A stretch of 64,000 bases of DNA from Prototheca cutis. Lineage: Eukaryota; Chlorophyta; Trebouxiophyceae; Chlorellales; Chlorellaceae. This document shows positions 11,674 through 24,033 of the stretch, one piece after another. The position numbers and the translations under genes are program-made. Under the pieces are notes generated by a model, which did not search any database, had not been told where the DNA came from, and saw only the letters and a list, made by a program, of their open reading frames with translations. Location: assembly GCA_002897115.2 (NCBI GenBank), contig BCIH01000004.1:1534031-1598030 (forward strand). Reading direction: 5' to 3'. Positions within the stretch are counted from its first letter, which is position 1, and every line of letters starts with the position of its first letter.

Positions 11674-14052
11674 ATGCAAATTGCATGTGGTCCAGATCAA
11701 AGTGGCCCAGCTGTTCAGAGCTGTCAGGGCAGCTCGGTGCGCAGTGATAGGTGCTCATCATCAGGTGCTCCGTACCGCACCCTGTACAGGACGCGTTTGA
11801 TTTCCGGCTCTCAAAATATCTCAGCTCCAAACACGGCAACTCGTTTAGCGTTGGAACTGGGACGCTGCGCGGGCTTCCGGGAGGGCGCCAGCGGGCCCCG
11901 TGCCAGGAGGCTGCACACCCTGACGACGTGGCTGCTTGAGCAGCAGCGAGAGGGGGTGATAGACGTGGAGATTGCAGACATCATATCCTCCATCGCCCTG
12001 GCCTGCAAGCAGTTGGCCTCGCTCGTGAATCGAGCCGGCATCAGCAACTTGACGGGACTGGCGGGGCCCACCAATTCGTCAGGGGACAAACAGAAAACAC
12101 TGGATTTGGTGGCCAACGATGTCTTCTCCAACTGCCTGAGTTCCAGGTTGGGCATCTAGTTTGTTGGGGAGAGGGCTGGGTGGCTGTTGGATGGCTGGGT
12201 GGCCGGAGAGAGGTTGCCCGAAGGCAGTAGGGATGGAGTCACACCGGCATGTGCCACTGCCTGAGCCTCCCCCACCAGCATCATCCGTGGTGGGAATGGT
12301 GCGCGATTGACTACAAAGATGATGATCTGTTCTTTTTTTGGAAACCATTCCTTGCCTCACATGCTGCTGCTCCATGCAGCGGTCGTATCGGAACGCTGGC
12401 ATCTGAGGAGGAAGAAGTGCCCATTGCCGTTGAGGGCGGTGATCACCTGGTCGTGTTTGATCCCTTGGATGGATCCTCCAACATCAGAGCAGGTGCAGTG
12501 AGGGTTGTGTTCATTGGGACTGAGCATTGATCCGAGGGAGGGCCTGCTGGCTCGGAACATTGCAGTTTCAGCCCTGGACCCGGCAGTTGAGGGGGCCAGT
12601 CTGCCAATGGCAATCCACATCCCTCACCCTTCTGACTGGATCTTATTACACCCCCCAGGCATTTCCCTGGGATCCATTTTCGGCGTGTACAACTCCAAAG
12701 ATCTGGTTGGTGCCAACGGTAAGCAGGGCAGGGTGCATGCGAAAGGGACTGTTCAGCGAGTGGTGATTGTTCGTGTTGGGCAAGACTTGATGGATTTGTA
12801 GTGTGGCTTGAAGGGTGTGCAGCTGGGGCCGGCATATGCTCCCAGTCAGCAGACAAGCAACGGTTTGCAAATGGTGGCACCTCTCAAAAAGGGCTCGACT
12901 TTCACGTCCCCGGTTCCACAGAGAAAGTGGCGACAAGCCAGGGATTGCTGGACGTTTGCAAGCCGGGGCGAGATCTCATCGTGGCGGGGTACTGCCTCTA
13001 TTCCTGTTCAACTGTGCTGGTCCTCACTGTTGGTACGTCACCCTTTCTGGGCAGTTTCTTTGGCAGAACTGTGTTGCTTTCCTTGCAGCTTCCTCCAGAC
13101 TCGCACCAGGGCGAGAGCAGTGTTGACGCCTGCATCACTTGTTTCCCTGAAATTTTCCATGCTGCTTGTTTTCCTCCGTTCAGGCAGGGGCGTCGTCGGC
13201 TTCACCCTGGATGCCCTGATTGGAGAGTTTATCCTCTCTGATGCCGACATCCAAATACCTGAGGCCGGCAAGATCTACGCTTTTAATGAGGGCAACTACA
13301 ATGTGCGGAGGGAGTGGTGGGGACCTTTTGGGGCGGCAGCGCATCCTCCCATCCACAGCCAGGGCGTTCTGAAACACGCCTCCTCACTTGTTGCAGCGCT
13401 GGGACACAAACATCCAGCGATACATTGATAGCCTCAAGGATCCAGAACAATGGGACGGGTCGCCTTATTCAGCTCGCTACATCGGCAGCCTCGTAGGAGA
13501 CTTTCACAGGACGCTGCTCTGTGGTGGGTTTTGGAGCTCTTGGGGGGAGGGGGTTCCAGCGAAGCAAAGCAGTTTTGTTGAACGAACTGGGCAACATCGC
13601 AACCGGCCATCGATCACAGGTGGCATCTATGGGTACCCAGCTGATTCCAAGCACAAAAACGGCAAGCTCCGACTGTTGTACGAGTGTGCCCCAATGAGCA
13701 TGATCGCCGAACAGGTATGGGGATGTTTGACTGTGGGTGGGTGGGCTATTCCCAGAAGACCAGGGGTTCCATGGGTCAACCAAGAAAGGCAGGTGTCTTT
13801 CAAGACGTGATGGTTGACGTGATTCTTTTACCCCTTGACACGTCACCGCCCATCAAGGCTCCTCCTCCCCGACATGGGCCCCCCTTCAACCCACAGGCGG
13901 GGGGCAAGGCATCGACGGGGACGGAACGTGTGCTGGAAATAGTCCCCACAAAGGTCCACCAGCGCACGCCCTTTTTCATTGGGTCCAAGCGCGAGGTGGA
14001 GTACTTTGAGTCGTGGCTTTCCTCTTCCAGGGGCAAAGAAGAGGTCTCGTAG
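11674..14052 (+). CDS. FBP: Fructose-1,6-bisphosphatase, probably plastid-targeted
   Basis: Eight exons: 11674-12146, 12380-12492, 12659-12718, about 12850-13032, 13184-13302, 13397-13523, 13620-13714 and 13897-14052 (about 441 aa). Landmarks: [72 protein letters not shown] [18 protein letters not shown] and [12 protein letters not shown]. The metal/phosphate-binding acids (SEEEE, DPLDG, LYECAP) are retained. The first ~80 residues are Ser/Arg/Ala-rich, which suits a transit peptide, but the ATG chosen is only the first in frame. The enzyme removes the 1-phosphate from fructose-1,6-bisphosphate in the Calvin cycle or gluconeogenesis. Oddities: the residue after DGSSNI is Arg where most family members have Asp, and the redox loop keeps only one Cys (DVCKPG). 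The start of exon 4 is ambiguous between 12823, 12850 and 12853, all in phase. Confidence 0.9.
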
Positions 14053-14327
14053 ACCCGCTAGAAACTGTTTTGCGCTTGGGTGCGGCCTGGGAGCGAGACT
14101 GCCAGGCAACCATGTATAACAACATCGACAGTGTATTCCACGTCACAAGCAATGTCTAGGTGCAGCAGTGCCCACATTCATTCATTCATTCATTCATTCA
14201 TTCATTCACATAGGCAAGTTTTGTAAGGCAAGCATAGGCAACTGCCTCAGCCATCAGGCTGCAGGAACAAGGCGAAATGCACACTCCAAGGTGGTGGTGG
14301 TGCTCTGTGCAGCCTGGAATCCCCTCC
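14053..14327. other. Convergent 3' region with CATT repeat
   Basis: This 275-nt gap between FBPase and the channel gene includes a TGTAA pentamer at 14222-14226, about 170 nt after the FBPase stop and a reasonable candidate for its polyadenylation signal. Confidence 0.45.
14176..14208. repeat. Tetranucleotide repeat (ATTC)n
   Basis: About eight tandem copies of ATTC lie in the 3' intergenic region after FBPase. It is a simple microsatellite. Confidence 0.92.
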
Positions 14328-17300
14328 TCACTCAGTCGACAGAGGCCGGAGGACAAAGACACGGTCAGAAGTCGTGAGGATGATGTTCCGTGGCGGATTC
14401 GTCACGACATATGCAAGCTTGCTGCTGGGGGCCTCTGCCTGCATTTTTGAGGGGGAATGCATTGCTGTTCCGTTTTCCTTGCATTGCACCGATGTGCGAA
14501 TTGAGGAGTTGCATGTTGTTCCAGCTGGAAAACAGCCCCGCCACCCACATAACACAGGACCATTCTGCCACAGGGCCACATACCAGCAAGAATACATCAA
14601 TCAACATGGACCCATAAATAAACTGCAGTCCAACCGACCTTTTGCCGGTACAGTCCCAGGCAGATGAGACCTTCGGCAGCAAGCAATGCTTGGAACAGCT
14701 GGTGGTAGCGTCGTCCCGCAAACCGCGCAGGGATGGGAATCTGGAGCAAGGCTGCGCCACCGGGGGCCTGAGACGGTCCGTCCCCGGCCATTTCTGCGAG
14801 TGTTTCCCTGGGGATGCCCCTGCAACGTCGTGTGTGCCCATGGCAGCGTTGTCATCATCGCTGCTGTAACACGACATCTGCGGTGTCATGCACTGCATGC
14901 AAAATCCAGCCACCCCAGACGCGGCACCCCATTCATTCAATCTAGCCGACAAGGACAAGCAACATGTACGATACCTGTTGAGAAAGTTGCTGCACAGGAA
15001 GGCGTCCATGAGAGCTGGCACGGTGACACGCCCCGCGCAGTAGTAAGGGTTGGCCTGCCACTCTGTCAGTCCTGCCGTGACGGCGACTGATTGCTGCGAG
15101 GTGCGGAGGGTCCATGACCGACGGGGCATGCCCGGGCTGTCCCGCTTGCCCACATCCCCAAAATCGATGCCTCGCAGCAGCAGTCCAGGCTGCAAAAACC
15201 TGCTCATTGCTCGGTTGGTCAGCGATTGGGTTGATCGTTCAGTCAACGGTTTCATTGGCAGCGCCTTGGATGGCCGAGACACACAGCGCACACACAGAAC
15301 ACGGGAGCCAAACACCAAACGAGCCCAGATCCACAGCGTACTCGATGGATGTGGTAAAGAGGAGCTCAACGACGGTGTGCGTCAGCGCCGCACTTTCTTC
15401 CCCGACGCCATAGCATGCAAGGAGGGCATCGGCATCGGCAAGCACCGCCTCCCGCGTCGAGCGCACGAGTTCGGGGGTCGACCCTGTGGCCTGGGCGCTC
15501 CGGGCCGGTCTCGTATCCGGCGCAAGGTGCACCAGCGCCCGCGCCCGCACCGCGCCGGCGGCTGCCAGCGCGCGGTGGTCGCCCGCCTCGCCTGGAACCC
15601 AGACCACCTCGCCTGTCTCGACTGCGCGGATGCGATCCAGGTCCTCGGGTCGCGTGGCGTGCAGCAGCACGATACGCGGGGGGGGACTGCGGCATGCCGC
15701 GCGCAGGTGCCGTACAAACGGTGCAAAGGAAGCCTCAGCGCCCGCCAGGATAAAGTGGCCCGACCATGCAGAAACATCGTGCCTGGGATGCTGCTGTTGT
15801 TCTCGTGGTGGCATTTTTGGTGCAGCCGTCGCTGGTGCTGTGACCAGGATGCTGTGAACGTTGCCATCTGCCATTTTGACGGTTCCAGCACCGCCACCAT
15901 CTGATCCATTTCCAGCCTCTGCACTCCGACGAGACGTTTCTGCCCCACCACCGCTCGTGGCGGCGACGGCTGCCGCAATGCCTGCCCTGCTTATCACCAC
16001 ACCAGGTCCGGTGTAGGGCAACTGCAGAGCAGCTTCCACCTGTGCCTCGCTCTGGCCCACCACCAGGACCAGGCAACCCCCCGGCAGGCGTGCCGCTCCG
16101 GGGTTGAGCCGCAGTCGTGGTCGCCTCCGTTCCTCCACCAGACCTGCGCCGTAGTTAGTGATGTTGGGATTAGAAATCGAAGCTTGCCCCCCCCCCCCCC
16201 CCCCCCACATGGGTTTGAATGAAAGAAGCTCCGCTTGAAAACACATGAGTCATCCCCAACCTCGCACCGATGAGGACCAAGCCCGAAGTTTCAAAGAGCC
16301 ATGACGTGACGTCGCAGAATGGTCTGCCGACCAGGTGATCGGGCAACCGGGCTTCACAAAACTGGTCCGCCGCACCATTAATGTAAGACCGCAGCCACCT
16401 GTTATGGTTGTTGTTTGAGATGGGTCATGTGTGTCACGGCTTGAACCATGTGCTGCTACCAATTCAGTATTGGCTCGGTCTTGTTTTGCTTCTGAGAATC
16501 ATCCTGTGCAGCTCGACGTGCATAAGGATAGGTCGTGATCTCCCTACACAACAAGGCCCCCCGCTCACTTTCTGATGGGTGGGTGGCTTTCAAACAGCGC
16601 TGGCGGCGTGACATCAGAGCTCCGCAGCAGATTTCCTGTGATAGTTTATGTGATTGTGAGTAAGGCTTGATGTCATGCCGGTGTGTTGGTTGCATCCTTA
16701 CGTCTCGCCCGGCCCCCCCGACCAACCCAGAGGCCCCCCCGACCAACCCAGAGGCCCCCACCAATCAGGGTGCTGGCTCCCGGGCAGACGGCGGCAAGGG
16801 CCAGGATGCGGAACCGGGTCTGCTCGAGGGACACCACAATGTCCTGGCCCGTCTTGAGGAACGGCCGGATCTGCGCCACCGTGTCCTGTCGCAGCGTCTG
16901 CACATACAATGGCACGCTGCTCGTGTATGACTTGCATGCCCACACCTGTGGAATTGGGGTTAGTCTTAGGGTTTGCTGCAGTTTTCTGTCCAGGGAAAAG
17001 GGGGATGCAAGCATGACAGCAAGCGAACCTGTCCAGGCCATGGTACCCAGAGGTTAAACCCTAAACACAAGCCAGCCAGTCATAGATCACCTGGAATAGC
17101 AAACCCAAATCTTCTTGACCCGAATCGGTGGTGAAACGGTCGGCGAGCAGAATGATGGCCCGGGCCTTTTCTGCGTGTGCTTCCACCAGATCCTGCGTGG
17201 AAATCGCTGAACCCTCCAGCAACGTCACCGACCGCTCATGCAACTCCTGCCAGTCGGGGTGTGGATGGGATTTTGAGCTTCCCTTTTTCTCTTCTGTGCC

Positions 17301-20019
17301 TGGTGTGCGCTGCCTGTCTCCATGGCAGCAAAGCCTTAGGAAGCACAGAAAGTGAGCTGGGTCCAACCCGAACCCGCCCCCCCCCTCCCCCCCCACACAC
17401 ACACCTGGAAGGCGATAAATTCGTAAGTGGGTCGGTTGCACAGAAATACCATCTTGGTGGTCAGCGGCAGTGAGCTTTCTTCCAGCGCTGCCTGAAACTC
17501 AGCAAAAAGATCAGAAAAGGCCCGAATTTCCGTCAGTCGCGTCGACAGCAGTACCATGGGCGTGCTGGCGTCCCGAGGCACCCGGCCTAGGAGATTGGGG
17601 TGGGGTGAAAGCATGGGAAGGAGATGATGCTCTATTGTCTTTTCTAGGAGTCAGGCAGATGGCATGCTGATTGAGGGCAACAATGCGCGGCAGCCGGTTG
17701 CCAGAACAGTGGGTGGGACTGGACTGGTCTCTGAACAATGGCATTCCCAGCTCCCGTGCCGCTCTGTTCCACCCCACAAATGACGGGCGCCTCCAACCGA
17801 CCGCTGACCGACCTATGACTAAGCGTCGGGCGGAGACTTCATTATAGAGCTGGGCGGCCTGGGCCGGAATGATAACAACGCCGACGCAAATCATGAGCAG
17901 GATGACGTAGCGCCCAAGCACTGTCGTCGCTACGACATCTGTTGTTATGTAGATGTGTACAGGCGGGGCTTTGGTGGTACAGATGTACCTCTTGAGGGGG
18001 AACTTGCAGTTCACGGGTCTTTCCACGCACATGCACGTGCGATGTTTCAGATCCTGCACCCTGTGCTTGCTCGGCCCCAGTCCCACAAGCTGCCAGCAGG
18101 CAAAAGGGCACCAACACATGGACCCCCCCCCCAGGGACTGACCAAGAAACAAAAAATTTAGTCACCCCACCTCTGCTCACCTCCAAAGCCAACGGTGGTG
18201 AGCGTGGTGAGGACAAGGTACAGCGCCTGGTCAAATGGTATCCGTTCCACCAGTTGAATCTGCGCGGTGATTTTTGCTGTGAGTCTGGGGCCATGGAATA
18301 GGTTTTTGGGAGGTAGAGCCTTTTTGGCAGAATCGCAGCAAGCTGCGGCCCACTGAGCACCCCCGCCATTGAAGATCGGACTGTACTCCTGAACCTTGGA
18401 CACAACATGTGCGTGTGGACATCAAAAGGCTGCTGACCATGGAGCTTGTGGTGAAGAGGAGGATGAACAGGCTGGCCACGAGCTGGAACAGCCGCCAGTT
18501 GGCCCCTGCATTCAACCACGCACCACGCTGCGTGGACAGGTGGAGCGAAGACAGCTCTGATGCCAGCAGCCCGATCCGCATCACGCGCATGGCCCTGCAT
18601 TGATTGACGTCGAGCAGCGAGCGGGGTGGGTGGTAGTTCGTGGGGCTGGAGGGAATGGGTGGCACGTCGCCACGTGTTAAGACATAGGAAAACATGTCAC
18701 CTGATAACTTTTTTTGTCCCCACAGGTGCTGGCCTGGTCTCAAACCCCTCCTCTCCTCCTGCAAACACAACCCAACAAACACACAACTACAGGAGCATCC
18801 AGCAGACCATGAGCAGACCTGAGGACTTTGAGTGCCCGCAAGTCCAGCCAGCCGAGGGAGAAGCCCGTCCATGGATGGAGTGCCGCTTCCAGCAGCGGTG
18901 GAAGAAAGGCCGCGAGGTCACACACGTTCCACCATGTGGTGACCATGCGCAACCTGGAATGCAGGCTGGTGTGCAGGACCTGGGGAGATATTGGGGTGGA
19001 TGATTTGAGGGATTTTTTCTGAAGAGGCACGGAAGGGGGTCGGTGCTGTGGGCGGGTACCTGGGAGTGGGGATTTCAAGCGCCTCCTCCAACACGGCAGG
19101 GCGTGAACAGTCCTGATGCCAGACAGACACGCAGCCTACGATACAAAAGTCCCATGCCACAATGAAGAATACCATCCATCCAATGTACCAGGAGCCTGTG
19201 GACGTACTCCACGGCAAAGATGGCGCAGAGGACCAGCTCCAGGCGGGCCCGCATCGACGCCGCGCCAGGCGGGGAGTACGTGCTCCACACATACAGCACC
19301 ACAAAGGTCAGCGATGCCGCCATCTGCACATACTGCAGCCCTGTCGTTAAAGCGCCATGCCGCAGCAGCTTCCCCAGCCATGCTCCCACATTCTGCGTCT
19401 GTCAATCGGTTGGGGCGTCGAGCAAGGTGAGCAACATGAACAAGGGAAAAGGCCCGGGCAAAGCATTGGCGCCATGCATGGATGGCAACCAAGTACAAAA
19501 TAACATGACACAAAACTATCTTGTCCAATCCCAGCACCAGCAACTTGCCGGTGTGGCATCGCCTTCAGTCCCGCTGTCTGCCTCAGTCTCTTGGCTGGGA
19601 CCTGCTCCTGCTGGTACTGCTGCCGGTGCAGCCCTCGGCACAAAATGAGCTCGTCTTCCTGCACTCCACTCATGTGATGGCAGGGTGCAATGCCTTGATC
19701 GCAGCCCCGGGCAGCCTGGCAGTACCAGGGACAACCCTCCTGCTCTTGGCAGCCTGGCGGCCTTGGTGGCTGGTGTGGAGCACGTGCCCAGGGCTTGGGC
19801 CACTCCGCGCGGGGCCCTCGCTCCCTGTATCATGACAGCATCGGCGTTATCATGGGACGCGCCGTCGTTTCTTCCAGGGACTGGCTTGTGGTCCGCACAG
19901 ATTGCCCGATCTGGACTAGGCGTTCAGGCCCAGAGCAGCATGTCGGGCTACGATACCCACCATTCCACGGCCAGCGCGATCAGCCGGGTTGGCAAAACGC
20001 CTTCATAGCTCCACGACAT
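14328..20019 (-). CDS. BK/SLO-type potassium channel with tandem RCK domains
   Basis: Fifteen minus-strand exons: 20019-19957, 19392-19189, 18979-18819, 18594-18438, 18388-18181, 17938-17813, 17586-17405, 17246-17091, 16945-16762, 16635-16569, 16398-16268, 16143-15316, 15062-14975, 14819-14639 and 14438-14328 (about 948 aa). Six membrane segments are visible. S1 is MAASLTFVVLYVW. S4 has spaced basic residues (LRALKVLRAMRVMRIGLL). S5 follows, then the filter LTTLTTVGFGD, then S6 (GRYVILLMICVGVVII). RCK1 covers MVLLSTRLTEIRAF to LVEERRRPRLRLNPG; RCK2 covers HFILAGAEASFAPF to the C-terminus, with NPYYCAGRVTVPALMDAFL, YHQLFQALLAAEGLICLGLY and YVVTNPPRNIILTTSDRVF. Order and spacing match animal BK channels. 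No S0 segment and no run of aspartates at the calcium-bowl position is seen. Exon 1 is a weaker call; exon 5 may start 6 nt earlier. Confidence 0.9.
16717..16757. repeat. Two direct copies of a ~21-bp unit
   Basis: Two near-identical tandem copies of a unit containing CCCCGACCAACCCAGAGGCC lie in the channel gene just beyond the donor of the exon ending at 16762, so they are intronic. They create extra GT dinucleotides on the minus strand near the real splice site. Confidence 0.85.
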
Positions 20020-20284
20020 AAATAACACGACGCAGGCACGCGCTCCGAAAGATGTCGGCCGGGACCGATAGAGGCAGGCGGGTTCCTGGTCGGGCCCACT
20101 TTTCAAAGTTCTGCAGTCCAGGCGGCATGGGGGGGTTCATGCATGGATAATCAAGGCACGATGGTTCTCCTGGCGAGGACAAAAAGACGGCCCACGCCCA
20201 TTGCAAGAAAAGCAAATTATCTATATGTTGGATTTGCGTATTGTTGTTGTATTCCGCATGTCGTGAGCTGGCCGCGAGCTTCCA
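20020..20284. promoter_or_regulatory. Divergent region, K+ channel / GPN2
   Basis: This 265-nt gap lies between divergent start codons and presumably holds both promoters. An AT-rich patch around 20205-20255 precedes the GPN2 start. Confidence 0.35.
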
Positions 20285-21241
20285 ATGCCCTTTGGGCAGG
20301 TGGTGGTGGGACCCCCCGGTTCCGGCAAGTCCACGTACTGCGCTGCCCTCGCTCAGTACCTGGCTTCCAGCGGGAGGACGGTGGCAGTTGTGAACCTGGA
20401 TCCCGCTAACGATGGCATGGCTTACAGACCTGCGGTGGACGTGGCGGATTTGGTGGACCTGGGCTCCGTCATGGAGGAGACTGGTCTGGGTCCCAACGGC
20501 GGCCTAATCTGGGCTGTGGAGTACCTTGAGGCGAACCTTGACTGGTTGTTGGAACGCCTCAAACCTCTCGCAGACGGTGTGTGTTTTGTGGAGGGCCGGG
20601 GATTGAGGGTCTTGCGCGACGGACAATTGACCAGGACAAAAACGGCTCCCCGATTGAGGCCTCTCAACGCACTGAAAATCCGGTACCTTTCGATCGCATG
20701 TTATTTATTTGGGAAATCTGCTTGAATCTACCCAAAGCAGCATTGCACCATGAAAAGAACCACCTGCGCATGCATGCAGCGGGGCACTATCTCGTGCTGG
20801 ACTGTCCAGGGCAGGTGGAGTTGTTCCAGCTTCACGGCGGCTTCAAGGCAATCCTGCAGGGGCTGGAGCGGGAGCTGTCGCTGCGCTTGGCGGCAGTGCA
20901 ACTCGTGGACGCACATTTATGCGCCGATGGAGGCAAATACCTCGCCGCGCTGCTGCTGTCCCTGTCGACCATGCTGCATCTGGAGCTGCCGCAGGTCAAC
21001 GCACTGTCAAAGTTTGACCTGATGGATCAGCATGGCGAGCTGGCCTTCAATGAAGAATTCTACCTCGAGGCATCGGGGTTGAGTCATCTGGCCGACAGCA
21101 TGAACGGCAAGGTTCCCCCCCGCTTCCAGGAGCTCGCTGCAGAGCTGTGCGAGGTGCGTCGGCGTCTGTGCAACCCAGATGCACGCGTGGAACAGCAGCC
21201 CCTCCTCACCATTGTCATCAAACACGTCCCCTAGCCCTTCC

Positions 21242-21281
<40 letters not shown>

Positions 21282-21451
21282 TCCTCCCCCCCTTTTCATA
21301 CACAATATACATGCAGGTGGTGGAGGATTATGGGCTGCTGAACTTTGTGTCATTGGCAGTACAGGACCCCGAGAGCCTCAAGCGCCTGGTTGCCCTCGTA
21401 GACAAAGCCAACGGCTATTATGCGGTCCCATCCAGCACCCCTGCGCCATGA
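20285..21451 (+). CDS. GPN2: GPN-loop GTPase 2
   Basis: Three exons: 20285-20576, 20780-21153 and 21317-21451 (266 aa, slightly short for the family). The Walker A loop GPPGSGKST is at residues ~8-16, VVNLDPAND follows, the defining GPN signature occurs in [15 protein letters not shown], and the G3 motif is [15 protein letters not shown] supplies the downstream guanine-binding region. GPN GTPases assist assembly and nuclear import of RNA polymerase II and III. Exon phases match. The second intron contains a (CA)n tract. The gene converges with the aldo-keto reductase. Confidence 0.94.
21245..21278. repeat. (CA)n microsatellite
   Basis: An uninterrupted CA repeat of about 16 units lies in the last intron of GPN2. 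Confidence 0.93.
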
Positions 21452-21859
21452 GACGGCCATGTGGAGACAGCATGCGGGACAGACAATTCTGCCAGTCACA
21501 TGCCAGGAGCAAGCCAGAGGAACACAGAAGGCCTGGCAGTGCATTCTGTGCTCTGTACTGTCGGTTTGTCGCTCCCCCTTTTCCCGTAGGAATGAGCAGA
21601 CACAGTCTGCTAGGTTGTTATTGAGCGGTGACAGCATTTTGTGATATTCGACCAGAGATGGCAACGTTGTAGGGCTCATGTTGCAGAAATCGGGCTCACA
21701 TGGAACCAAAAAACCACACACACTGGCACTCTGTCATGAGTGCGTGGCTCAGAGAGGCCTCGTGGGCAAAGGGGAAAAAAAGAATGAGGGGTTTCATGCA
21801 GCGCGTGCTGTGTGCAGAGTCACGGCCGCCAAGCTCCAGTGGCATTGAGGACAATGGAG
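21452..21859. other. Convergent 3' region, GPN2 / aldo-keto reductase
   Basis: About 400 nt with no convincing ORF or repeat; it should hold both 3' UTRs. Confidence 0.45.
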
Positions 21860-23484
21860 TTATACTTCGGCTTCCCGGATGGGGTCCCACCCCGTAACAA
21901 AATCAGCTTCCAGCCCGTCCAGCTCCGCCATTTCTTGCTCGGGAATCTCAAAACCAAACACGTCAATGTTGACGCGCTGCCGCTCCGGCACCACCGACTT
22001 TGGCAGGGAAACAAAGCCCTTCTGCACGCCCCATCTGTTTTGACAACGATATGGGGGAAATGCTATCAAATGGCTGAAAAAGATGCGTAGATGGTGAAGG
22101 ACGCCGGCAGCGATGCCGGTGCATGCATGCACGCCTGTTCTCGCACCTGACCAGTAGCTGCGTTGGGGCTACATTCAGTCGACGGCTGATTTCCAGCACT
22201 GTGGGGTCATCCAGCTTCTGACCCTTGGCCAAGGGCGAGTATGCCTGTCATGTTTGGGTAGGTGTGCACTCCTGGTCTCGTCAACTTGCTGGGGTACGTG
22301 GGGCATGCACGGTGGCTGAGGTCCATCTCTTTTCATCCTCCCAAACCCATGCATGCATGTACCCGCCCACCCAAAAGCAAGCGGGGACACGAACAATGCA
22401 CGGCCCAGTCCGCCCCAGACCTGCAGCACGATGTTGTTCCCTCGGCAGTAGTCGACGACGTGGGGCCACTGGAGGAAGGGGTTCAATTCGATCTGGTTCA
22501 CGGCGGGAACAATGCGGGCGGTCTGCAGCAGCTTCTCCAGATGCGCCACTCCAAAATTTGACACCCCGATCGACCGTAGTTTGCCCTGTCATTGGGTTTG
22601 AATGGAACAGGGAGCAGGGTTGAGGTTTCTTGGAAGGAGAGTTATGGGGGCCCGGATCTGTTGAAGAGCATCAGCAAGCACATTCGTGCAGCATACCAAG
22701 TCAGCATATCGCTCCAGCACCGCCCATGTCTGCGCCCTCGTGGCAGCTGGCCCGGGGGAATGCAGCAGGAAGAGGTCAATGTAGTCAAACCCCAGTCTCT
22801 GCCAGGATAAATGAATGGTACCATTAATTTTGAGCTCATTGTCAGATTCCGAGCTCCTGCAACACCGTTTCGAGCGTGGCACTGCACATTGACCCTCCTG
22901 GCTGGGGCCCACCCCGCCCACCACAACCCAGCATACATGCCATCCAACTGCAGGGTAAGCAAGCAAACAGTCAAGCAACCCTCTCGTACTTCGAGGCTCT
23001 CGTCGATTGCTTTGCCCGCTTTCTCACGGCCCCAACGGTCGAGCCAGAGCTTGGTTGTCACGAAAATGTCCCGGCGGGGGATGCCGGAATCTCGGACAGC
23101 CCTGCGTTCACAGCCAGCAGCGGCAGTTTTGAACGCTTTCCAGCATGGCGCTGCATGACAATGCAAACCATCACGCCGAAGGCGGGTCCACCAATGACAC
23201 TACCGGTGCAGCTGCAAGTGCCGGCGCCCTTGCCCAGGCAGGCAGGCGTCACCCCCAACCTGCACAAACAACGCCGGCCAGTATCAGCCAGATAGACCAA
23301 CGGACCTTCCCACATCGGCCTCGTTGCCGTAGATCTGGGCGGTGTCGATGTGGCGGTAGCCCAGCTTGAGTGCGGAGAGCACGGCATCGTAGGCCTCCTT
23401 CCCAGCCTCACACTTGTAGACGCCCAGGCCCACCACGGGGATGGTGTGTCCTGACGCACATGGAGGGACGGGTGTTCCTGCCAT
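21860..23484 (-). CDS. Aldo-keto reductase
   Basis: Six minus-strand exons: 23484-23306, 23101-22990, 22798-22697, 22585-22421, 22244-22147 and 22034-21860 (276 aa, the size of small soluble AKRs such as the 2,5-diketogluconate reductase-like group). The catalytic tetrad is visible: Asp and Tyr in HIDTAQIYGNE, Lys in VTTKLW, and His in LFLLHSPGP. Cofactor and barrel motifs include IPVVGLGVYKC, IGVSNFGVAHLEKLL, VNQIELNPFLQ, AYSPLAKG and GFVSLPKSVVPERQ, the last being the NADPH-binding region. It should reduce an aldehyde or ketone with NADPH in the cytosol; no targeting signal is seen. The substrate cannot be told from sequence. Confidence 0.94.
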
Positions 23485-24033
23485 GACAACTTCCTCTGGG
23501 CATCATGAAATCACCATGCACGCTCACGCGCCCGCGGAGAGTGGCCCCCGACGCTCACCTGAGTTCATCGTGATCACGGCATGTTCAGGGTCCCTCACCT
23601 CCGTCCCCACGTCGTCGCCCACGACAGGCAACTCCATGCAGCCCGCACGTTGCGCCGAAGAAAACCATGCCGATGTAATTGTGTTGTATGCACTCTCGAA
23701 AAACCCTGGAGCGTGATGGTGATTGTTGCCGGAGTTTGAGCCGACGTGCTTGCTGGAGGCCTTGTTCGTCATTGAACGCCGAGCAGGTGAGCGAGCGCGG
23801 ATGTCCCTCAAAGCCGCCCAGGAAAATGGTATGCTACTGGCACGCATCGAATTGCAAGATATGTGCTGTAGAGACTTTCGCGACTGGGAGTCGATGTCCC
23901 CGGGACCTGCGCGACGGGTCTCCGTCCCAGCGGTCCTGACGTGATCACTTCCCGGTTACGTGATGATGGGCCCGTGGGTTCTCCCCCACGCACGCCGCGA
24001 TCACTGCGCGAGGCCAGAGTTTTGATCATTTTC
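23485..24033. promoter_or_regulatory. Divergent region, AKR / Nudix hydrolase
   Basis: This 549-nt gap lies between divergent start codons. Overlapping ORFs of 73-107 aa occur on both strands but resemble nothing and have no partner exons, so I see no supported gene here. Confidence 0.4.

Noticed and set aside
11342..11839. 165-aa minus-strand ORF between USP and FBPase
   Set aside because: It overlaps the transit-peptide region of FBPase on the opposite strand, has no partner exons, and matches no family that I know.
14365..15369. 334-aa continuous minus-strand ORF in the potassium channel gene
   Set aside because: The frame runs through three introns. Only short pieces belong to the channel; phase and family sequence require splicing at 15316, 15062, 14975, 14819, 14639 and 14438.
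19521..19835. Hydrophobic 104-aa plus-strand ORF (possible membrane protein)
   Set aside because: It lies within the first intron of the channel gene on the opposite strand, has no start context or partner exon, and its Leu/Pro/Gly richness is what antisense GC-rich DNA gives.
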